A DNA stretch of 64,000 nucleotides from Intestinibacter bartlettii (GCF_018917435.1 NZ_JAHLOQ010000002.1:62001-126000); one strand, 5' to 3'; positions 50,950-61,183 are shown, counted from the stretch's first letter. Made by a program: numbers and translations. Notes: generated by a model from the sequence alone, not told the origin.

Positions 50950-53058
50950 TTAGTCTAACTCTAAAGCTGTATAATCTTCTTTTTCATATACACCTTTTTC
51001 TTTTTTGTTGTAGAATTTCACTCCAACTGTTGTTTTTTGAATTAATCCATCAAATATATATAACATTCCTGGAATTACAAATAGAACAATTATTGTTGAT
51101 AATGCCGTTCCTCTTGCTAATAAGTGTCCTAATTGGCTAAGTATTCCGTGTGTTGATATTTTCCACAATAACATACCTGCAATAGTAAGTATTGATGCTG
51201 ATGTCATAATTGATACTGTTGTAGATCTTAGGGTTTCTACTACAGTTTGTTTTTTAGAAGCTTTTTCTCTAACTTCCATATATCTACTTGTAAGAAGTAT
51301 AGCGTAGTCAACTGTCGCCCCCAATTGAACAGAACTTATAATTAAGTATGCTATATAGAACACAAAGTCGTTTGTGAAATATGGCACTGATAAGTTTATC
51401 CAAATTGCAGTTTCTATAGCTAATACTAATATAACTGGTATAGTTATTGATTTCATACTAAGTAGTAATACGAAGAATACTGCTCCTATTGCTATAAGAT
51501 TTACTCTGTCGTTATCTTTTGTGATAGTGTCCATTAAGTCGTAAGTACTTGCACTTTCACCTGCTAAAAGATATTCATCTCCATAATAAGATTTTGCTAA
51601 TGAACGTATCTCATCTATAAGATTGAATGTTGCTTCACCTTCAAAATCTGCATCTACAGTTAAGACTAATCTACTGTAGTTTTCTGATATTAATTTAGAT
51701 AAAGTTTCATTATCTAAATAATCCATTGGTACCTCAGCTCCAGCATTATCTACATAAGAAAGTATGCTTGAAACTTGTGGCATATCGTGTAATTTTTTAC
51801 TTAATTCAGTTTCTTTTTCTAAGTCTCCTTTTGGAACCATTAACACTAAGTTATTTGATTTCCCAAAAGTATCTTCTATTATTTTTGTATCTCTACCTAT
51901 TTGTGTATCTGTACTAAATATTTGTGATGATCCGTATGAGAAGAAATTCTCTTTTTGACCTAAGTTACAAGGTATTATGAATAATACAAATATTAATACA
52001 GCTGGAACCATTAGTTTAGTAACAAATTGTCCAAATTTACCGAAGTCCGGTAATAATGATTTATGTTTTGTTTTATCTATTAATGGATAACAGTAAAGTA
52101 AAACTACTGGGAATAATACGAAGACTGTTATTAAACTTAAGAATATAGCTTTAGCCATCGCAAGTCCCATATCTGGACCGATTTTAAATCTCATAAGTAT
52201 AAGTGCTGCGAATCCTATTACTGTTGTAAGTCCACTCGATAAAATCGAACCTGTTGATTTACAAAGTGCATTGATCATAGCTTCTTTTGGAGCTTGACCT
52301 TCTTCTCTCATCTCTTGGAAACGGTGTAATAAGAATATCGAGTAGTCCATCGATACCGCCAATTGAAGTACACCACCGGCTGCATTTGTTACGAATGAAA
52401 TCGTACCAAACATTAAGTTACTACCTTTGTTAAGTAATATTGCTACTCCTATTGAACCTAATAATAATATTGGTTCTATCCATGAACTTGAAGTTAAGAA
52501 TAATACTGCTAAACAAATTGGTATAACTAAGAATATTATATTTTTTACTTCTTTATTTGTTGCTTGCGCTGCAATAGCTGTATTTATTGCTGCCCCTGCC
52601 ATTGCGTTGTCATCCCCGATTAAATCTCTAATCGCATTTACTGTCTCAATTCTAGTATGTTCATTAATTGTTACTGTGAATAATGCATTATTATCTTTAT
52701 AATAATTCTCCACAGTATCTTTATCAGCTGTTTCTAACGGTATTTCCGTATCTATAACATCATCTAGCCAAGTTACATCCTCTACACCCTCAATTTCTGA
52801 TAACTTTTGTTTCATTTCAAGTGCCTGGGTAACTGTGACATTGGATAGCATAACTCTTGCATTAGGGATACTCATGTCGTATTCTTCATTCATAGTATCA
52901 AGAGCCACTGTTGATGCCGTCCCATCTGGCAAATAATCATTTATGTCGTAATTGACATTTACCATAGTGCTGCAAAATGCAGAAACAATCATAGCAATAA
53001 CAAATGCAACGATCACTGTTTTTTTATGATTGACAATGCTCTCATAAAGCTTTCTCAT
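50950..53058 (-). CDS. MMPL/RND-family transporter, copy 1
   Basis: A 702-residue polytopic exporter with two similar halves, each with one leading helix, an extracellular domain and five more helices. Typical marks are the N-terminal helix VNHKKTVIVAFVIAMIVSAF, NAAGGVLQLAVSMDYSIFLL with HRFQEMREEG (half 1) and SSVQLGATVDYAILLTSRYM (half 2), which hold the charged pair used for proton coupling. Similar pumps export fatty acids, lipids or drugs in Gram-positives. The second copy at 53.9-56.0 kb is closely alike along the whole length. A divergent TetR regulator lies 180 bases upstream and a secreted coiled-coil protein follows. Confidence 0.9.
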   Translation of the reverse strand: MRKLYESIVNHKKTVIVAFVIAMIVSAFCSTMVNVNYDINDYLPDGTASTVALDTMNEEYDMSIPNARVMLSNVTVTQALEMKQKLSEIEGVEDVTWLDDVIDTEIPLETADKDTVENYYKDNNALFTVTINEHTRIETVNAIRDLIGDDNAMAGAAINTAIAAQATNKEVKNIIFLVIPICLAVLFLTSSSWIEPILLLGSIGVAILLNKGSNLMFGTISFVTNAAGGVLQLAVSMDYSIFLLHRFQEMREEGQAPKEAMINALCKSTGSILSSGLTTVIGFAALILMRFKIGPDMGLAMAKAIFLSLITVFVLFPVVLLYCYPLIDKTKHKSLLPDFGKFGQFVTKLMVPAVLIFVLFIIPCNLGQKENFFSYGSSQIFSTDTQIGRDTKIIEDTFGKSNNLVLMVPKGDLEKETELSKKLHDMPQVSSILSYVDNAGAEVPMDYLDNETLSKLISENYSRLVLTVDADFEGEATFNLIDEIRSLAKSYYGDEYLLAGESASTYDLMDTITKDNDRVNLIAIGAVFFVLLLSMKSITIPVILVLAIETAIWINLSVPYFTNDFVFYIAYLIISSVQLGATVDYAILLTSRYMEVREKASKKQTVVETLRSTTVSIMTSASILTIAGMLLWKISTHGILSQLGHLLARGTALSTIIVLFVIPGMLYIFDGLIQKTTVGVKFYNKKEKGVYEKEDYTALELD

Positions 53059-53083
53059 AAATTATCCTCCTTTAATTAACGTC

Positions 53084-53222
53084 GTGTTGATTTAAATGAT
53101 AAAATCCATTATAATTTCATAATAGTTGGATTTCAATAATCAATGATTTTAATTCTGTTTAAATTTAGACAGTATTATTTTATTTTGTATACAAATCAAC
53201 ACTTTTTTGAAATGTGTTGATT
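53084..53222. promoter_or_regulatory. Divergent promoter and operators of MMPL/TetR module 1
   Basis: The MMPL promoter on the minus strand is TTGAAA (53131-53136), 17 bases, TATAAT (53108-53113). A half-site GTGTTGAT lies just downstream (53084-53091). An inverted pair AATCAACAC (53194-53202) and GTGTTGATT (53214-53222) precedes the tetR start. All share the same GTGTTGAT core, so one TetR protein probably controls both directions. Confidence 0.7.
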
Positions 53223-53238
53223 TTTTTAGGAGGATATT

Positions 53239-53811
53239 ATGGAGAAAAAAACTGACAGACGAATCAGAAAAACAAAACAACAACTACAAGAAGGTTTTAT
53301 CCATCTTAGAAAAACTAAACGTATCAAAGATATAACTGTCAAAGAACTTTGCGAATTGACAGATTTAAATAGAGGTACTTTTTATCTACATTACAAAGAT
53401 ATATATGATTTATCAGAACAAATGGAAAATGAAATTGTCCTTAAATTTGAAGAAGTTTTAAATTCATCACCTGTTAATGATGTACATAGTCCACAAGATA
53501 TAATTTGTGAAATATTTGAAATCATAAAAGACAATGCTGATTTCTGTACTTGTCTTTTAAGCAATACTGGTGATATGGTGTTCTTCAACAAATTAAAAAT
53601 TATCATTCGAGATGCTTGTTTTAAACATTGGACAGAACTTTTTAGTAAACCTAAAAAAGTGGAAACTTTTGATTATTTCTTTAATTTTATGCTTTATGGT
53701 TGTATTGGTCTAATAGAGTCATGGCTAAATAGCGGACTTAAAGAATCACCAAAAGAGATGGCACAATTAGCTAGTAAAGTTATGCTTAATGGAGTTACTG
53801 TATTACATTAA
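53239..53811 (+). CDS. TetR-family repressor of MMPL module 1
   Basis: A 190-residue regulator. The N-terminal helix-turn-helix (DRRIRKTKQQLQEGFIHLRK and ITVKELCELTDLNRGTFYLH followed by YKDIYDL) is the AcrR/TetR type; the C-terminal TetR_C domain with the phrase LYGCIGLIESWLNSGLKESP occurs in many Firmicute regulators of this subgroup. It is transcribed away from the MMPL gene and its own start region contains the GTGTTGAT operator pair, a standard autoregulatory layout. It is closely similar to the second regulator at 56.2 kb. Ligand unknown; a pump substrate such as a fatty acid or amphipathic drug is probable. AGGAGG precedes the ATG. Confidence 0.9.
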   Translation: MEKKTDRRIRKTKQQLQEGFIHLRKTKRIKDITVKELCELTDLNRGTFYLHYKDIYDLSEQMENEIVLKFEEVLNSSPVNDVHSPQDIICEIFEIIKDNADFCTCLLSNTGDMVFFNKLKIIIRDACFKHWTELFSKPKKVETFDYFFNFMLYGCIGLIESWLNSGLKESPKEMAQLASKVMLNGVTVLH

Positions 53812-53864
53812 TATTTAATATTACATAGCTTTTTTATTTTTAATAAATAACATTTTTATGTTCC

Positions 53865-53913
53865 AAAATACTCCCTATATAATAAGAAGGTTTTTATTAT
53901 AAGGGAGTATTTT
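53865..53913. terminator. Bidirectional terminator between tetR 1 and MMPL 2
   Basis: AAAATACTCCCT (53865-53876) pairs with AGGGAGTATTTT (53902-53913), with an inner TATAATAA/TTATTATA helix. It ends both convergent genes. Confidence 0.88.
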
Positions 53914-53916
53914 AAT

Positions 53917-56022
53917 TTAAGACATCTCTCTTATATCTTTTACTTTACTTTTTATTATCTTTTCTTTTTCGTTGTAAAACTTCGCACCTACTGTTGTCTT
54001 CCTTATTAAGGTATCACATATATACAACATCCCCGGAATTACAAACAATACTATTATAGTTGATAAAACTGTACCCCTAGCCAATAGATGACCTAACTGA
54101 CTAAGAACACCATGAGTTGATATCTTCCATAATAATACCCCTGCAATAGTAAGTATTGATGCTGATGTCAAAATTGATACAGTAGTTGTTCTCATAGTTT
54201 CTATAATAGTTTCTTTCTTAGGTAGTGTTTCCCTAATTTCCATATATCTGCTTGTAAGTAGTATTGCATAATCGACTGTTGCCCCTAATTGAACAGTACT
54301 TATAATTAAGTAAGCAATATAAAATAAGAAGTTACCTGCAAAATAAGGTATTGATAAATTGATCCAAATTGCAGTTTCTATAGCTAATACTAATATAACT
54401 GGTATACTTATCGACTTCATAGTTATAAGTAAAACTAAAAATACTGCCCCTATGGCTATTGCATTTACTCTTTGATTGTCTTTTGTTATAGTATCCATCA
54501 AATCATAAGTACTTGCACTCTCTCCTGCCAAAAGGTACTCATCCCCATAATATTTTTTACCTAATGAACGTATCTTTTCAACTAGTTTAAAAGTTTCCTC
54601 TCCCTCATAATCAGAATCTACTGTTAAAACCATTCTGCTGTAATTTTTAGAGATCAATTTATTTAAAATATCACTGTCGACATAGTCCATAGGTACTTCT
54701 GCACCTGCATTATCTACATATGAAAGTATACTTGAAACCTCAGGTATTTGATGTAATTCATCGCTTAATTCAGTTTCCTTTTGTAGGTCACCTCTTGGCA
54801 CCATTAACACTAAATTATTTGATTTACCAAAAGTTTGTTCTATTTTGTTTGTATCCCTTCCAATCTGTGTATCTGTGCTAAATATTTTTGATGAACCGTA
54901 TGAAAAAGAATTCATTTGCTGACCTTTATTAGTAGGAAGTATCAAAATCACAAATACTAATACTGCTGGAATCATCAACTTAATAACAACTCTTCCAAAC
55001 TTCTCAAAATCAGGAACAAGAGATTTATGTCTTGTTTTGTCTATTAATGGGTAGAAGTAAAGTAAAAGTACAGGGAATAATACAAATACAGTTATTAAAC
55101 TTATCAATATTGCCTTTGCCATAGCAATCCCCATATCTGGCCCTATTTTAAACCTCATAAGTATCAGCGCTGCAAACCCAATTACTGTTGTAAGTCCACT
55201 CGATAAAATCGAACTTGTCGATTTACAAAGTGCATTTATCATAGCTTCTTTTGACTCTTGACCTTCTTTTCTCATTTCTTCAAATCTATGGAGCAAGAAT
55301 ATCGAATAGTCCATTGATACTGCTAACTGAAGTACTCCACCTGCTGCATTTGTTACAAATGAAATAGTCCCAAACATTAAATTACTACCTTTATTTATTA
55401 ATATTGCCACTCCTATTGTCCCCAACAATAATATTGGTTCAATCCATGAGTTTGAAGTAATAAATAAAACTGCTAAACAAATTGGAATTACTATAAATAT
55501 TATTTTCTTTACTTCTTTATTAGTAGCCTGTGTAGCAACGGCCGTATTTACAGCAGTTCCAGCCATACAGTTTTCGTCCCCGATTAAAGCTCTAATCGCG
55601 TTTACTGTTTCAATTCTACTATTTTCATTTATTGTGACTGTAAACAACGCATTTCCATCTTTATAATAATCCTCAATAGTGTCTTTATCTTCTGTTTCTA
55701 ATGGTATATCAGTGTCGACAACATCATCTAACCAAGTTACATCTTCAACCCCTTCTATATCCGATAATTTTTGCTTCATCTTAAGTGCATCTGAAATACT
55801 AATATCAGACACCATAACCCTAGCATTCGGTATACTCATATCGTACTCTTTATTCATAGTATCTAGAGCAACTGTTGATGCTGTCCCATCAGGAAGATAA
55901 TCATTCATATCATAATCTACGTTTACCATAGTACTACAAAGAGCACAAATAACTATACTGACTAAGAACACAACTATAACCGTCTTTCTATGATTCACAA
56001 TCATCTCATAAAACTTCCTCAT
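53917..56022 (-). CDS. MMPL/RND-family transporter, copy 2
   Basis: A 701-residue protein, a close paralogue of the one at 50.95-53.06 kb over its whole length (identical long phrases such as NAAGGVLQLAVSMDYSIFLL and LSTIIVLFVIPGMLYI). Same two-half topology with extracellular domains after helices 1 and 7. Differences cluster in the extracellular domains and the C-terminal tail, so the substrate may differ. The ATG at 56022 is used because AAAGGGGG lies eight bases upstream; an earlier in-frame start adds eight residues. A divergent TetR gene lies 180 bases away, as in module 1, but no secreted coiled-coil gene follows. It likely arose by duplication of the transporter-regulator block. Confidence 0.9.
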   Translation of the reverse strand: MRKFYEMIVNHRKTVIVVFLVSIVICALCSTMVNVDYDMNDYLPDGTASTVALDTMNKEYDMSIPNARVMVSDISISDALKMKQKLSDIEGVEDVTWLDDVVDTDIPLETEDKDTIEDYYKDGNALFTVTINENSRIETVNAIRALIGDENCMAGTAVNTAVATQATNKEVKKIIFIVIPICLAVLFITSNSWIEPILLLGTIGVAILINKGSNLMFGTISFVTNAAGGVLQLAVSMDYSIFLLHRFEEMRKEGQESKEAMINALCKSTSSILSSGLTTVIGFAALILMRFKIGPDMGIAMAKAILISLITVFVLFPVLLLYFYPLIDKTRHKSLVPDFEKFGRVVIKLMIPAVLVFVILILPTNKGQQMNSFSYGSSKIFSTDTQIGRDTNKIEQTFGKSNNLVLMVPRGDLQKETELSDELHQIPEVSSILSYVDNAGAEVPMDYVDSDILNKLISKNYSRMVLTVDSDYEGEETFKLVEKIRSLGKKYYGDEYLLAGESASTYDLMDTITKDNQRVNAIAIGAVFLVLLITMKSISIPVILVLAIETAIWINLSIPYFAGNFLFYIAYLIISTVQLGATVDYAILLTSRYMEIRETLPKKETIIETMRTTTVSILTSASILTIAGVLLWKISTHGVLSQLGHLLARGTVLSTIIVLFVIPGMLYICDTLIRKTTVGAKFYNEKEKIIKSKVKDIREMS

Positions 56023-56047
56023 ATATTTGCCCCCTTTAATTAACATC

Positions 56048-56100
56048 GTGTTGATTTATTTTTCAAAATAAATTATAATTTCATCATGACTACATTTCAA
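56048..56100 (-). promoter_or_regulatory. Promoter and operator half-site of MMPL copy 2
   Basis: Minus-strand TTGAAA (56095-56100), 17 bases, TATAAT (56072-56077), and GTGTTGAT (56048-56055) just downstream, the same spacing as in module 1. The phrase TTTCAATAATCAAT spans the -35 in both copies. Confidence 0.7.
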
Positions 56101-56202
56101 TAATCAATAGCTTTCGTATATGTTTAAATATCAACATATACAAGCCTTAATGTATGAAAATAAACATATTATATAAAATTGGGTATAAAAAGGAGATTTG
56201 TT

Positions 56203-56784
56203 ATGGAGAAAAAAATTGATAGAAGAGTTAGAAAAACAAAACAACAACTTCAAGATGGTTTTATACAACTTAGAAAACAAAAAGATCTTAAAGACATAAC
56301 TGTTAAAGAACTTTGTGAATTGACAGACTTAAATAGAGGTACTTTCTACCTACATTATAAAGATATTTACGATTTATCTGAGCAATTGGAGGATTCGCTA
56401 TTCATATCTTTTCAAGAAGTCCTAGACAAACACTCCCTTGATTATGAAAATAATCCTGTAGATACACCTGAACCTCTTTTACGAGATATATTAGAGCTTA
56501 TTAAAGCTAATTCTGAATTTTGTACAATGCTTTTTAGTGATACTGGTGAGATAGCATTCGTCAATAAACTAAAAAAACTGGTACTAGATATTGCTTTTAA
56601 AAAATGTATCGACATATTTGATTTTAATAAAGAAGAACATTTTACATATTCATATAATTTTATACTATACGGTTGCATAGGTATAATTGAATCTTGGCTT
56701 TTAAATGGATTGATAGAACCACCAGAAGAAATTTCACATCTTACAAGCCAGATGATTTTGGAAGGAATTAGACTTTTACATTAA
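56203..56784 (+). CDS. TetR-family repressor of MMPL module 2
   Basis: A 193-residue TetR/AcrR-type regulator, clearly a paralogue of the one at 53.24 kb: the DNA-binding region (RKTKQQLQDGFIQLRKQKDL; ITVKELCELTDLNRGTFYLH and YKDIYDL) is nearly identical, so both may recognise the same GTGTTGAT core and could cross-regulate. The ligand domain has diverged more. The ATG at 56203 has AAGGAG ten bases upstream; an earlier in-frame ATG is less likely. Divergent from MMPL copy 2. A terminator follows at 56846. Confidence 0.9.
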   Translation: MEKKIDRRVRKTKQQLQDGFIQLRKQKDLKDITVKELCELTDLNRGTFYLHYKDIYDLSEQLEDSLFISFQEVLDKHSLDYENNPVDTPEPLLRDILELIKANSEFCTMLFSDTGEIAFVNKLKKLVLDIAFKKCIDIFDFNKEEHFTYSYNFILYGCIGIIESWLLNGLIEPPEEISHLTSQMILEGIRLLH

Positions 56785-56845
56785 AAACATTTTTTAATTT
56801 TAATTCAAAATAAATAAACTAGATAAATAAACCTTTAAGTAATAT

Positions 56846-56880
56846 AAAAGAGCTACCCCAAATTTAAGATAGCTCTTTTT
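56846..56880. terminator. Bidirectional terminator
   Basis: AAAAGAGCTA (56846-56855) pairs with TAGCTCTTTT (56870-56879) and a T-run follows. It lies between tetR 2 and the convergent MATE gene. Confidence 0.85.
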
Positions 56881-56884
56881 TTAA

Positions 56885-58258
56885 TTACATTTCATCTACT
56901 AGATTTTTAGCCCACTTTTTAGAAAGTGCTCTCGGTACTCCGAATATGAATTTTGCGATTTCTTCAGTATAAGTAAGTGCAACTAAAATATAAATTGGCA
57001 CTCCTTTGTAAGCTGCAAAGAATGTTATTGGAAGTGAAACTAACCACATACATCCTGTTTCTAAAAATAATGCATACTTAGTATCTCCACCACTTCTAAG
57101 AACACCTATTACTATAAATGTGTTGAATGTTCTAAGCGCCATTAAAACTCCCATTATCCTAAATATTTTTATGATATCTGGAGCTAAACTATCTGATACA
57201 CTGAACATTTTTAATAATAATGGTGTAGCACTTATTAATAACATCCCAAAAATAAATCCTGCTATAGTAACAAGTACAGAGAATTTTTTTGAATATCTTA
57301 ATGCTGTATCTATATTATTTGCACCTAGTTCATTCCCCATCATTATTGATGAACCAATCGCTATACAAACGGCAGTCATTATAAAGAAGTTTCCTGTTGT
57401 ACTTGCGATTTGGCTCGCTGCCATCGCTGATGTACCAGCTGTTGCATAAGCAACTGAATAAAGAACACTACCAAATGCCCAAATTGCATCATTTAAAAAT
57501 ACTGGTGTACTTTTCTTAATTACAGTCGTCGCAAGTTCTTTAGTAATTCCCTTTATGTCCTTGATTCCAAATCTAAGTTCATAATCTTCTTTTATAAAGT
57601 ATACATATGATATTAATAGTATAAATTCAACGATTCTCGCTACAACTGTTGCAACGGCAGCCCCTTTTACACCTAATGCTGGTGCTCCAAAATGTCCAAA
57701 TATGAAAACATAATTTAAAATTATATTTATAACAAGAGATATAGAGCTACATACCATCCCTAAACGAGGATTTCTAACACTTCTAGATCCCATACTAAAA
57801 ATATAACTAATTGCCATAATTGGATAACAGAATCCTATAACTAAAAAGTATGCTCTTGCCTCTTTTACAACTAATGGGTCGTGAGAGAAAAAGTGAATTA
57901 TTACATTTGGGAAAAATACAGCTAATATAAAGAATAATAATCCTAAGATTAATGCCGCAATAACACTAAGCCCTGTGATTTTCTTTATACTATCTTTATC
58001 TCCCTTTCCATAAAACTGAGCCATAAAAATACCGGCTCCACCTATAATTCCTGATAACGCCATATTAAATAAAAAGAAATATTGGTTCGCTATTCCGATT
58101 GATGCTACCGATACTTCACCTAAACTACCAACCATTACGGTATCAACCATATTTACTAAAGTCGATATTAAGTTTTGAATTATGATTGGAATACATAGCA
58201 TAACTAAAGTCTTGTAAAACGCTTTGTTTTCATCTGTCATTTTAAATATTCCTTGCAA
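56885..58258 (-). CDS. MATE-family efflux transporter, second gene
   Basis: A 457-residue, 12-helix MATE protein: NLISTLVNMVDTVMVGSLGE in helix 2 and a related block NDAIWAFGSVLYSVAYATAG in the second half, plus LRSGGDTKYALFLE near residue 395. It differs from the MATE gene at 0.4-1.8 kb and is of the NorM-like group with a conserved SRSVRNPRLGM loop near 150. Cation-coupled export of drugs or metabolites is likely; the substrate is not readable. The TTG at 58258 has GAGGTGA at good distance; a later ATG (MTDENKAF) would shorten it by six residues. Single-gene unit. Confidence 0.88.
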   Translation of the reverse strand: MQGIFKMTDENKAFYKTLVMLCIPIIIQNLISTLVNMVDTVMVGSLGEVSVASIGIANQYFFLFNMALSGIIGGAGIFMAQFYGKGDKDSIKKITGLSVIAALILGLLFFILAVFFPNVIIHFFSHDPLVVKEARAYFLVIGFCYPIMAISYIFSMGSRSVRNPRLGMVCSSISLVINIILNYVFIFGHFGAPALGVKGAAVATVVARIVEFILLISYVYFIKEDYELRFGIKDIKGITKELATTVIKKSTPVFLNDAIWAFGSVLYSVAYATAGTSAMAASQIASTTGNFFIMTAVCIAIGSSIMMGNELGANNIDTALRYSKKFSVLVTIAGFIFGMLLISATPLLLKMFSVSDSLAPDIIKIFRIMGVLMALRTFNTFIVIGVLRSGGDTKYALFLETGCMWLVSLPITFFAAYKGVPIYILVALTYTEEIAKFIFGVPRALSKKWAKNLVDEM

Positions 58259-58352
58259 AATATCACCTCTCTTTATTTTTTACTTCTTTATATTATATCT
58301 TATTACGATAAATATTAAAGCCTAATTTTTATATTGTTGCAATTTAAAAAGA

Positions 58353-58372
58353 CTATGTGAATCATCACATAG
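58353..58372 (-). terminator. Terminator after the P-type ATPase gene
   Basis: CTATGTGA (58353-58360) pairs with TCACATAG (58365-58372), four-base loop, and on the minus strand TCTTTTTAAATT follows. Confidence 0.7.
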
Positions 58373-58396
58373 CCCTAAATAAATAAAAGCAAAGTC

Positions 58397-61183
58397 TTAT
58401 TTAATTTTTCTTAATTTTAAACTTAAAAACTTCTCTATCTCAACTATTGAAAATACTATAAAGCCACAATATAGTGGGTATAGCCAGCTTTTTATTTGAA
58501 GTGGTGCAGTTCTAAATACACTATGCATTTGTGGTAAATACGTAATCATCATCTGAAGTACTATTAGTATTGCAACAACTAAGAAAGCTATTTTGTTTGT
58601 AAATAAATTTTTTGAAATCGCTGTGCCTTCTGTTCTTATATTAAATAAATAGAATATCTTGCAAAAAACTACTATATTAAGTGTCACTGTGCTGACGATG
58701 TCCTTAGATATTCCAAGTGATGTCAAATGTTGGCTTATTATTAAACCTAAGCCTGCAATTAATGTCGCTACATATAATATTCTAATAGTATCTTGAGATT
58801 TTATTATGCTCTCATTTTTTTGACGAGGTTTTTTATTCATTGCGTCTTTTTCCACTGGTTCAAACACAAATGCAAATGATATTGTTATTGCTGAAACCAT
58901 GTTAATCCAAAGAAGTTGAACTGGCTCAAGTGGAAGTGGATTGTTTAATATTATACTGATTAAAACTATTAACCCCTCTGCTATACTCGTCGGCAATAAG
59001 AACTTTATAGTTTTCTTGATATTGTCATAAACTCGTCGTCCTTCCTTGATAGCATCTACTATTGTTGAAAAGTTATCATCTGCCAAAACCATATCTGATG
59101 ATTCTTTGGCTACGTCTGTCCCCTTGATACCCATTGATATACCTATGTCTGCTTGTTTTAGTGCAGGGGCATCATTTACTCCATCACCAGTCATGGCTGT
59201 AATCAAATTATTAGCTTGATATGCCTTAACTATTCTAAGCTTGTTTTCTGGTGTTGCCCTTGCAAATATGTCATAATCTTGAATTACTGAGCTTAGTTCC
59301 GTATCTGTCAATTTATCAAGCTGAGGTCCAGTTATAACTCTATTTTCATCAGATAACTTGATTTGTCTTGCTATTTCAACAGCTGTATCAGGGTGGTCAC
59401 CTGTTATCATTTTTACTTTTACGCCTGCATTTCTCGCCTGCATAATAGCATCAATAACTTGCTCCTTTGGTGGATCCATGATTCCAACTAACCCCACTAA
59501 AATTAAGTCTGTTCTCAATAATTTATGTTCTATAATTTGTATGTCCTGTGATATTTTTTTATATGCTACTGCTACAACACGCTTACCTTGTTTAGCTAAT
59601 AATGTCATTTGATTTTGCCAATATGTCTTATCAAATTCACTATTTGAATTTGATATTATATCCATTAACTTATCTGGTGCACCTTTTACGACTAAATATC
59701 TTTCTTCATTTAAATCTACTATTTTAGCCATGTATTTAAAATCAGAATCAAATGGTATTTTGTCAATTTCCACAAAATCAGATGTATCTAAGTTTGCCTT
59801 TTTACAAAGTGTTAAAAAACATCCATCTGTAGGCTCTCCATTTATAATCCACTTGCCTTCCTCTTGATTTAAGGTGGCGTCATTTGCAAGTGCACCTATT
59901 AATATTAATTTTTTTAAGTCACCTTCAATTTTTAGTTTGTTTTTTATTTTTTTACTAGATTTATTAGTTAATAAACCTTCTTTTCCCTCCATCTCGAAAA
60001 TTTCCCCATCTGGTGAATATCCATCTCCTGTAACTATATATTGATGATTTTGTATTATTATGTCCTTTACTGTCATTTCATTTTTAGTCAAGGTTCCTGT
60101 TTTATCTGTACCAATAATATTTACAGAACCTAGAGTTTCAACTGATGGCAAGTTTTTGACTATAGAATTTTTTCTAGCCATATTTTGAACGCCTATTGCC
60201 AATATTACAGATGTTATGGCTGGAAGTCCTTCTGGGATAGATCCGACAACCATAGTTATTACAGACAATAAAAGTACAGGTATTTCGTATATTTTAAATA
60301 ATACTCCAAACCCAAACAATAAAACTGCAACTAATACGATTGCATAAGATATATATTTTCCTAGATTATTTATTGAAATTATTAGAGGTGTTTTTTCTTG
60401 TTTTACATCATTAATACTTTGATTTATTTTGCCTATTTCAGTATAGTCCCCAGTTGCAACTACAATTCCTGTCATATCACCATTTGTCACACTTGTTGAC
60501 GCAAATGCCATATTTGTCTGGTCAGCGACTGTCACTGTACCTATAAGAGTTTTTTCGTTTTTTTGAACTGAATCTGCCTCACCTGTCAAAACGGACTCTT
60601 GTATTTTTAAATTATTTGCCTCCAAAATCCTGATGTCAGCAGGTACACTGTCCCCCGCTTCTAGATAGACAATGTCACCAAGTACTAATTCACTTGCATC
60701 TATATCTATCCTTTGACCTTCTCTTATAACTGTAGCATTTACTACTAACATCTGTTTAATTTTTGAAATTGCACTTTCTGCCTTATTCTCTTGAATATAT
60801 CCTATCAAGGCATTCACAAGAACTACTATACCTATTACAACTGTATCCGAAATATGTCCTATAAATAAAGTAAATACTCCTGCAACTAACAAAATATAAA
60901 TTACACTATTGTTAAATTGTTTTAAAAATCTCACCAACTTACTTTGTTTTTTGCTTTCGGTTAGATTATTTTTTCCGTATTTACTTCTTCTAGATATTAT
61001 ATCTTCTTCACTTAGGCCTAAATCCTTATTTGAATTGAGTCTGTTTAATGTTTCTGATTGGCTTACTTTGTACCAGTTTGAATCCTTTAGCTGTAATCTT
61101 TTCGAGTGCTCCTCTTTACTTTGGAGCGGAGGAGGTTCCTCCCCTATTGAACTTTTCCTATGCGAGTGACTTTTTGCTTGCAT
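58397..61183 (-). CDS. P2-type cation-transporting ATPase (Ca2+-ATPase-like)
   Basis: A 928-residue ion pump. It starts with a His/Ser/Lys-rich tail of ~35 residues and then a cation-ATPase N domain. The actuator loop has SVLTGEADSVQKNEK (TGE at 200-202). Helix 4 carries GSIPEGLPAITSV (317-322), the ion-site motif of Ca2+ and Na+/K+-type pumps. The phosphorylation motif is GTDKTGTLTKNEM with Asp360. KGAPDKLMD binds ATP, MTGDGVNDAPALKQADIGIS is the hinge, and helix 6 has LLWINMVSAITISFAFVFEP. This sequence of helix 6 departs from the usual SERCA N...D pair, so Ca2+ is likely but not certain. Single gene with a terminator after it; AAGGAG precedes the ATG. Confidence 0.88.
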   Translation of the reverse strand: MQAKSHSHRKSSIGEEPPPLQSKEEHSKRLQLKDSNWYKVSQSETLNRLNSNKDLGLSEEDIISRRSKYGKNNLTESKKQSKLVRFLKQFNNSVIYILLVAGVFTLFIGHISDTVVIGIVVLVNALIGYIQENKAESAISKIKQMLVVNATVIREGQRIDIDASELVLGDIVYLEAGDSVPADIRILEANNLKIQESVLTGEADSVQKNEKTLIGTVTVADQTNMAFASTSVTNGDMTGIVVATGDYTEIGKINQSINDVKQEKTPLIISINNLGKYISYAIVLVAVLLFGFGVLFKIYEIPVLLLSVITMVVGSIPEGLPAITSVILAIGVQNMARKNSIVKNLPSVETLGSVNIIGTDKTGTLTKNEMTVKDIIIQNHQYIVTGDGYSPDGEIFEMEGKEGLLTNKSSKKIKNKLKIEGDLKKLILIGALANDATLNQEEGKWIINGEPTDGCFLTLCKKANLDTSDFVEIDKIPFDSDFKYMAKIVDLNEERYLVVKGAPDKLMDIISNSNSEFDKTYWQNQMTLLAKQGKRVVAVAYKKISQDIQIIEHKLLRTDLILVGLVGIMDPPKEQVIDAIMQARNAGVKVKMITGDHPDTAVEIARQIKLSDENRVITGPQLDKLTDTELSSVIQDYDIFARATPENKLRIVKAYQANNLITAMTGDGVNDAPALKQADIGISMGIKGTDVAKESSDMVLADDNFSTIVDAIKEGRRVYDNIKKTIKFLLPTSIAEGLIVLISIILNNPLPLEPVQLLWINMVSAITISFAFVFEPVEKDAMNKKPRQKNESIIKSQDTIRILYVATLIAGLGLIISQHLTSLGISKDIVSTVTLNIVVFCKIFYLFNIRTEGTAISKNLFTNKIAFLVVAILIVLQMMITYLPQMHSVFRTAPLQIKSWLYPLYCGFIVFSIVEIEKFLSLKLRKIK

